Origin: Campylobacteraceae bacterium
Lineage (GTDB): Bacteria; Campylobacterota; Campylobacteria; Campylobacterales; JALSKU01
Assembly: GCA_026993075.1 (NCBI GenBank)
Contig: JALWUQ010000088.1
Span: 67,700-103,644, forward strand
Length of the DNA: 35,945 bases
Reading direction: 5' to 3'
In this document: positions 32,823 through 35,945 of the stretch, piece after piece
Position numbering within the stretch: the first letter of the stretch is position 1
Layout: each line of letters opens with the position of its first letter
The notes under the pieces: model-generated
Databases searched by the model: none
What the model saw: the letters and a program-made list of their open reading frames with translations, nothing else
What the model was told of the DNA's origin: nothing
Made by a program: the position numbers and the translations under genes

Positions 32823-34705
32823 TGTTTTCTAAATTATTTATTAAGATACTAACTAGAGCCATAATCTTAATAATAATCTATATGCTTTTTATGTTTATAT
32901 TTGTAATTCCAAATGTAGAAAAAAATAGTATGCAACTTGAAGAAAGAGTAGGAAGACTGCAATTAGACAAGATTGTACAAATTGTAAAAAATGCAAGTAT
33001 GGATATGCAATTGTATAAAAAATCAGCTTTAAGGGCTCATAAACAAGAGATTGTAAGGTTAACTTCAATTATCTGGCAAATTGTTAATCAAGAACAAAAA
33101 AAGTATCATAACCTAAGTCCAAAAAAGATTTTGCAAAAACAGCAGGAAATCTTGAGATGGATTTCCAAATTAAAATATGGAAATGATGGTTACTTCTTTG
33201 TAAGCAATTACGATAGTAAACTTATAGCCCATCCTTATCTACAAAATAAAAATTTTTTATATATTGAAGATATTTATGGCAAATTAATAGTTCCATCCAT
33301 GGTAAAGATAGCTAAAAAGAGTGGTTCTGGTTTTATTAGTTACTGGTGGAAAAAAGACTCTAAAGGTAAAAAAATCTATAAAAAACTTTCTTATGTAAAA
33401 AACTTTAAACCTTGGCATTGGGTGATTGGGACTGGTGTTTACATAAATGATATAAATAAAGAGATAAAACGAAGAAAACAGATGCTTATAAAGAGACTAA
33501 AACAGATACTAAATCATACGAAAATCGGCAAAAGCGGATATGTGTATATATTTAATCAAAACTCTAAAATAATAATCCATCCCGATAAAAATTTAGAAGG
33601 TAAATACCTAAACAAGAGGCTAAGTCCTGGTATGAACACTTATATATTTAATGATTTGGTTAATGCATATAAATATGGAAATAAAAAACTTTATTATATC
33701 TGGGACAAACCAAGCGATAAAGGGGATTTTAAATATAAAAAAGTGTCATGGATAGGTTATAATCCATATTTTAAATGGTATATATGTTCATCTGGCTATC
33801 TAAAAGAATTTCATTCAGTAAGCAAGAAGACAAAAATATATCTTTTGTATATGATTAGTTTTGGTGCATTATTCATCACTTTATTGGGATTTTATCTATT
33901 GAGAAGGTTGTTATATCCTATCAATGAGCTTTCAAAAGTCGCAACAAAGATAGAAAAAGGTAATCTAAAAGCACGATACAAAGGAGTTATCAATGATGAT
34001 GAGACAGGAGTATTGGCTACTGCATTTAATCAAATGTTAGATAAGATTGACAACCAAATGACTACATTAGATAAAAGAGTTCAAGATAAAACAAAAAAAC
34101 TTTCTAATTCACTATACGAAAAAGAAAACCTTTTAAAAGAGCTCAACCATCGTGTTAAAAATAATCTCTTTATAATCAATGGAATTATAGGCTTACACTC
34201 CTTTGGGCAAACAGATGCAAATACCAAAGAAATCATACAAAATATACAAAACAAGATACAAGCCATAGCATTGGTACATGAAATATTAAGTGATGAAACA
34301 GATGCACAGTTAGTAGATATGCAAAAATATATTCAAAAACTTAGTAATTCTTTGTTCTTGGCATTTTCAGATAAAAATACCCAATATAAATGTAACTGTC
34401 ATATACAAAATATAAAACTCTCTATAGACCATGTATATCCAATTGGCATCATAATCAATGAACTTATCACAAATGCGATAAAATATGCACTTACTGATAA
34501 AAACAAATCTTTTAAAATCTCTATGTACAAAGAATCGGACAACTTTATCATTTTAAAAGTAGAAGACAACGGCAAAGGTTTTGACAGATCAAAAACGAAA
34601 GGATTGGGCCTGCAGTTAGTTGAAATGTCCGTAAAACAATTACACGCGACCATAACTTACAATCTGAAAAAGGGCACACATATAACAATTAAGATACCAA
34701 ATTAA
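32822..34705 (+). CDS. Cache-type sensor histidine kinase (HisKA_2/HWE-like)
   Basis: This 627-residue membrane kinase has a first helix at about 8-30, then two periplasmic Cache-like domains with parallel motifs GYFFVSNYDSKLIAHP (about 120-215) and GYVYIFNQNSKIIIHP (about 235-335). A second helix at about 340-362 leads into a HAMP linker (RRLLYPINELSKVATKIEKG). The transmitter has His443 in LKELNHRVKNNL, the N box NELITNAIKYAL, and G boxes DNGKGF and GLGLQL. The HRVKNN motif marks the HisKA_2 group, which often partners unusual regulators rather than OmpR types. The ligand, perhaps a small carboxylate, is unknown. Confidence 0.93.
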   Translation: MFSKLFIKILTRAIILIIIYMLFMFIFVIPNVEKNSMQLEERVGRLQLDKIVQIVKNASMDMQLYKKSALRAHKQEIVRLTSIIWQIVNQEQKKYHNLSPKKILQKQQEILRWISKLKYGNDGYFFVSNYDSKLIAHPYLQNKNFLYIEDIYGKLIVPSMVKIAKKSGSGFISYWWKKDSKGKKIYKKLSYVKNFKPWHWVIGTGVYINDINKEIKRRKQMLIKRLKQILNHTKIGKSGYVYIFNQNSKIIIHPDKNLEGKYLNKRLSPGMNTYIFNDLVNAYKYGNKKLYYIWDKPSDKGDFKYKKVSWIGYNPYFKWYICSSGYLKEFHSVSKKTKIYLLYMISFGALFITLLGFYLLRRLLYPINELSKVATKIEKGNLKARYKGVINDDETGVLATAFNQMLDKIDNQMTTLDKRVQDKTKKLSNSLYEKENLLKELNHRVKNNLFIINGIIGLHSFGQTDANTKEIIQNIQNKIQAIALVHEILSDETDAQLVDMQKYIQKLSNSLFLAFSDKNTQYKCNCHIQNIKLSIDHVYPIGIIINELITNAIKYALTDKNKSFKISMYKESDNFIILKVEDNGKGFDRSKTKGLGLQLVEMSVKQLHATITYNLKKGTHITIKIPN

Positions 34706-34756
34706 ATAAAATTTTATAAATTTTGTTTTTGTGACAATTTTGAGATTATCTTGTGA

Positions 34757-34762
34757 TACAAT
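34757..34762 (+). promoter_or_regulatory. Possible -10 box (TACAAT) for the outer-membrane transporter gene
   Basis: TGTGATACAAT stands 36 bases before ATG 34799, after a 93-base gap from the kinase stop. A -35 is unclear: GTGACA at 34731-34736 is 20 bases away. Separate transcription from the kinase operon is likely but not certain. Confidence 0.35.
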
Positions 34763-34798
34763 TGGTAATAAAGAATTTACTATCAAAGGATTTGTATC

Positions 34799-35945
34799 AT
34801 GAAAATATTAAAAAGAATTTATCTGTTACTATCTTTTATATTACTAATGAGCAATAGCCTACTTCTCCAAGCAAACACCACAACCCCAAAGATACAAATA
34901 ACCCAGATAATCATAGAGGGTATGATAAATAAACAAGATAAAACTTCTCTAAACAAACTCTTGTCCTCATATAAAAACACTTCCTTGACACTAAAACAAA
35001 TTCAGGAATTAAAAAATAAACTAAACAATTACTATAAGCAAAAAGGTAAACTCTTCACCAAAGTCTTACTTCCTCCGCAAACACTTACAAATGGAGTATT
35101 AAAATTTAGAGTTATAAGAGGAAAAGTTGGAAAGATAAGCATAAAAGGAAACAAATATTACTCAACAAACTTCATAAAAAGAAACTTTGATCTTAAAAGC
35201 GGAGAGTTTTTGAACTATAATGCTTTAATGAAGTCTCTTCTTCTTTTAAATAAATACAGTGATTTACAAATAAAATCATATTTAAAAAAAGGGTCAACAT
35301 TCGGTGAAACAGATATAAACCTACAGGTAAAAGACAAAAAACCTTTTCATGGCAATTTAACAGTTGATAACTTAGGCTCAGACAGCACCTCAAAATATAG
35401 AGCAACTTTGGGTCTGTTTTACGGAAATCTTTTTAAAAACGGGGATGAAGTCAATCTTGATACAACTATAGGATTAAACTCCATCAATACCAAACTATAT
35501 AGGATAAATTATAAAACAACTCCTTTTGGCAAATATCACACAAGATTGGACTTTGGATATTTATATGCCAATTATATAACTTCCGGAAGTTTTGCCGTAT
35601 TGGAATTAAAAGGAGATACCAGCATATACTCCATAGGTATCAACCAGCCTTTTATATATACCCCAACCAATCAAGTAAGCTTTTCTTTAAATTATACAAA
35701 CAAATATACAAAGAGTTATCTCTTAGGAGCATTATCTTCAAAAGATACATTAAATATAGCAACTCTCTCAACTTCCTGGCAGCACTTAAGAGTTTATGAC
35801 TCTTTAAATCTTGCTTTTGCCATATCCAAAGGTTTTGGAGGAGATGGTTCTTTTGGAAGCAGGCTAAATGAGAATACAGACTTTTCAAGATATAACATAA
35901 ACCTCTCATACAACAGATACATAAATGAAAAAAATAATATTCTTT
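34799..35945 (+). CDS. Two-partner-secretion outer membrane transporter (TpsB, ShlB/FhaC-like), N-terminal part
   Basis: The frame is open from ATG 34799 (AAAGGA at 34785-34790) to the end of the window, 382 codons, so the 3' end is missing. A signal peptide (about residues 1-27, ending LLLQA-NT) is followed by POTRA-type domains: IQITQIIIEG, then YYKQKGKLFTKVLLPPQTL, and RVIRGKVGKISIKGNKYYST. NYNALMKSLLLLNKYSDLQIK leads into the beta barrel near VDNLGSDSTSKYRATLGLF. The barrel strands are cut by the window edge. The partner secreted exoprotein (TpsA) would be expected beyond it. Two-component genes lie directly upstream. Confidence 0.88.
   Translation, partial: MKILKRIYLLLSFILLMSNSLLLQANTTTPKIQITQIIIEGMINKQDKTSLNKLLSSYKNTSLTLKQIQELKNKLNNYYKQKGKLFTKVLLPPQTLTNGVLKFRVIRGKVGKISIKGNKYYSTNFIKRNFDLKSGEFLNYNALMKSLLLLNKYSDLQIKSYLKKGSTFGETDINLQVKDKKPFHGNLTVDNLGSDSTSKYRATLGLFYGNLFKNGDEVNLDTTIGLNSINTKLYRINYKTTPFGKYHTRLDFGYLYANYITSGSFAVLELKGDTSIYSIGINQPFIYTPTNQVSFSLNYTNKYTKSYLLGALSSKDTLNIATLSTSWQHLRVYDSLNLAFAISKGFGGDGSFGSRLNENTDFSRYNINLSYNRYINEKNNIL

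Noticed and set aside
35193-35909. Minus-strand open frames at the right edge
   Set aside because: They lie antisense to the clear TpsB-type reading frame and have no recognisable content.

Overview
The window is about 36 kb of AT-rich, densely packed bacterial DNA. It most likely comes from a Campylobacterota (epsilonproteobacterium) of the Sulfurimonas/Sulfurovum/Arcobacter type. The grounds are a periplasmic nitrate reductase operon in the order napA-G-H-B-F-(small gene)-L-D without napC, a CiaD-like gene next to the CCA-adding enzyme gene, many 4-base start/stop overlaps, TTG and GTG starts, and lone TATAAT -10 boxes. The genus cannot be fixed from the sequence alone. No tRNA, rRNA or CRISPR was seen.

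Layout. 1-4830 (+): the 3' end of napA followed by napGHBF, an unrecognised 88-residue gene, napL and napD. 4888-5718 (+): psd. 5715-13844 (-): a long compact housekeeping block read folD, lepB, an M50 protease, rpiB, a membrane/coiled-coil protein, apt, trpB, dedA, pepA, ychF. 13903-16285 (+): a small cytochrome c, hemL and two small membrane proteins. 16282-17493: a PAS-containing protein (-) and an unrecognised 156-residue protein (+), divergently transcribed. 17473-20980 (-): leuD, leuB, a TPR-like protein, a CiaD-like protein and cca. The leuD-leuB gap is filled by two tandem copies of a 132-bp hairpin-rich repeat that carries a ribosome binding site.

21113-27474 (+) is the most interesting metabolic region: glpD, a complete PotDABC-type ABC importer, and a cytoplasmic glycerophosphodiester phosphodiesterase. 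Read together they suggest uptake of glycerophosphodiesters, hydrolysis to glycerol-3-phosphate and oxidation to DHAP. This would be a counterpart of Ugp/UgpQ built on a polyamine-family transporter. The binding protein lacks acidic residues at positions that bind polyamines in PotD and has basic residues in one of those stretches.

27458-30803 is a second module. An ArsR-type regulator and a DMT exporter (-) are divergent from an operon (+) encoding a DUF302-like protein, a protein that is 24% methionine, a secreted double-rhodanese sulfurtransferase and a DsrE-like protein. The shared intergenic region holds a perfect TTGACA-17-TATAAT promoter bracketed by TTAGCTAA palindromes. A hairpin terminator separates this operon from a convergent SHOCT-domain gene.

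31168-31299 is a MITE-like element made of three hairpins inside imperfect terminal inverted repeats, flanked by 9-bp direct repeats. 31366-34705 (+) is an xth, response regulator, Cache-type histidine kinase operon. The window ends inside a two-partner-secretion outer membrane transporter gene (34799 onward) whose secreted partner would lie outside.
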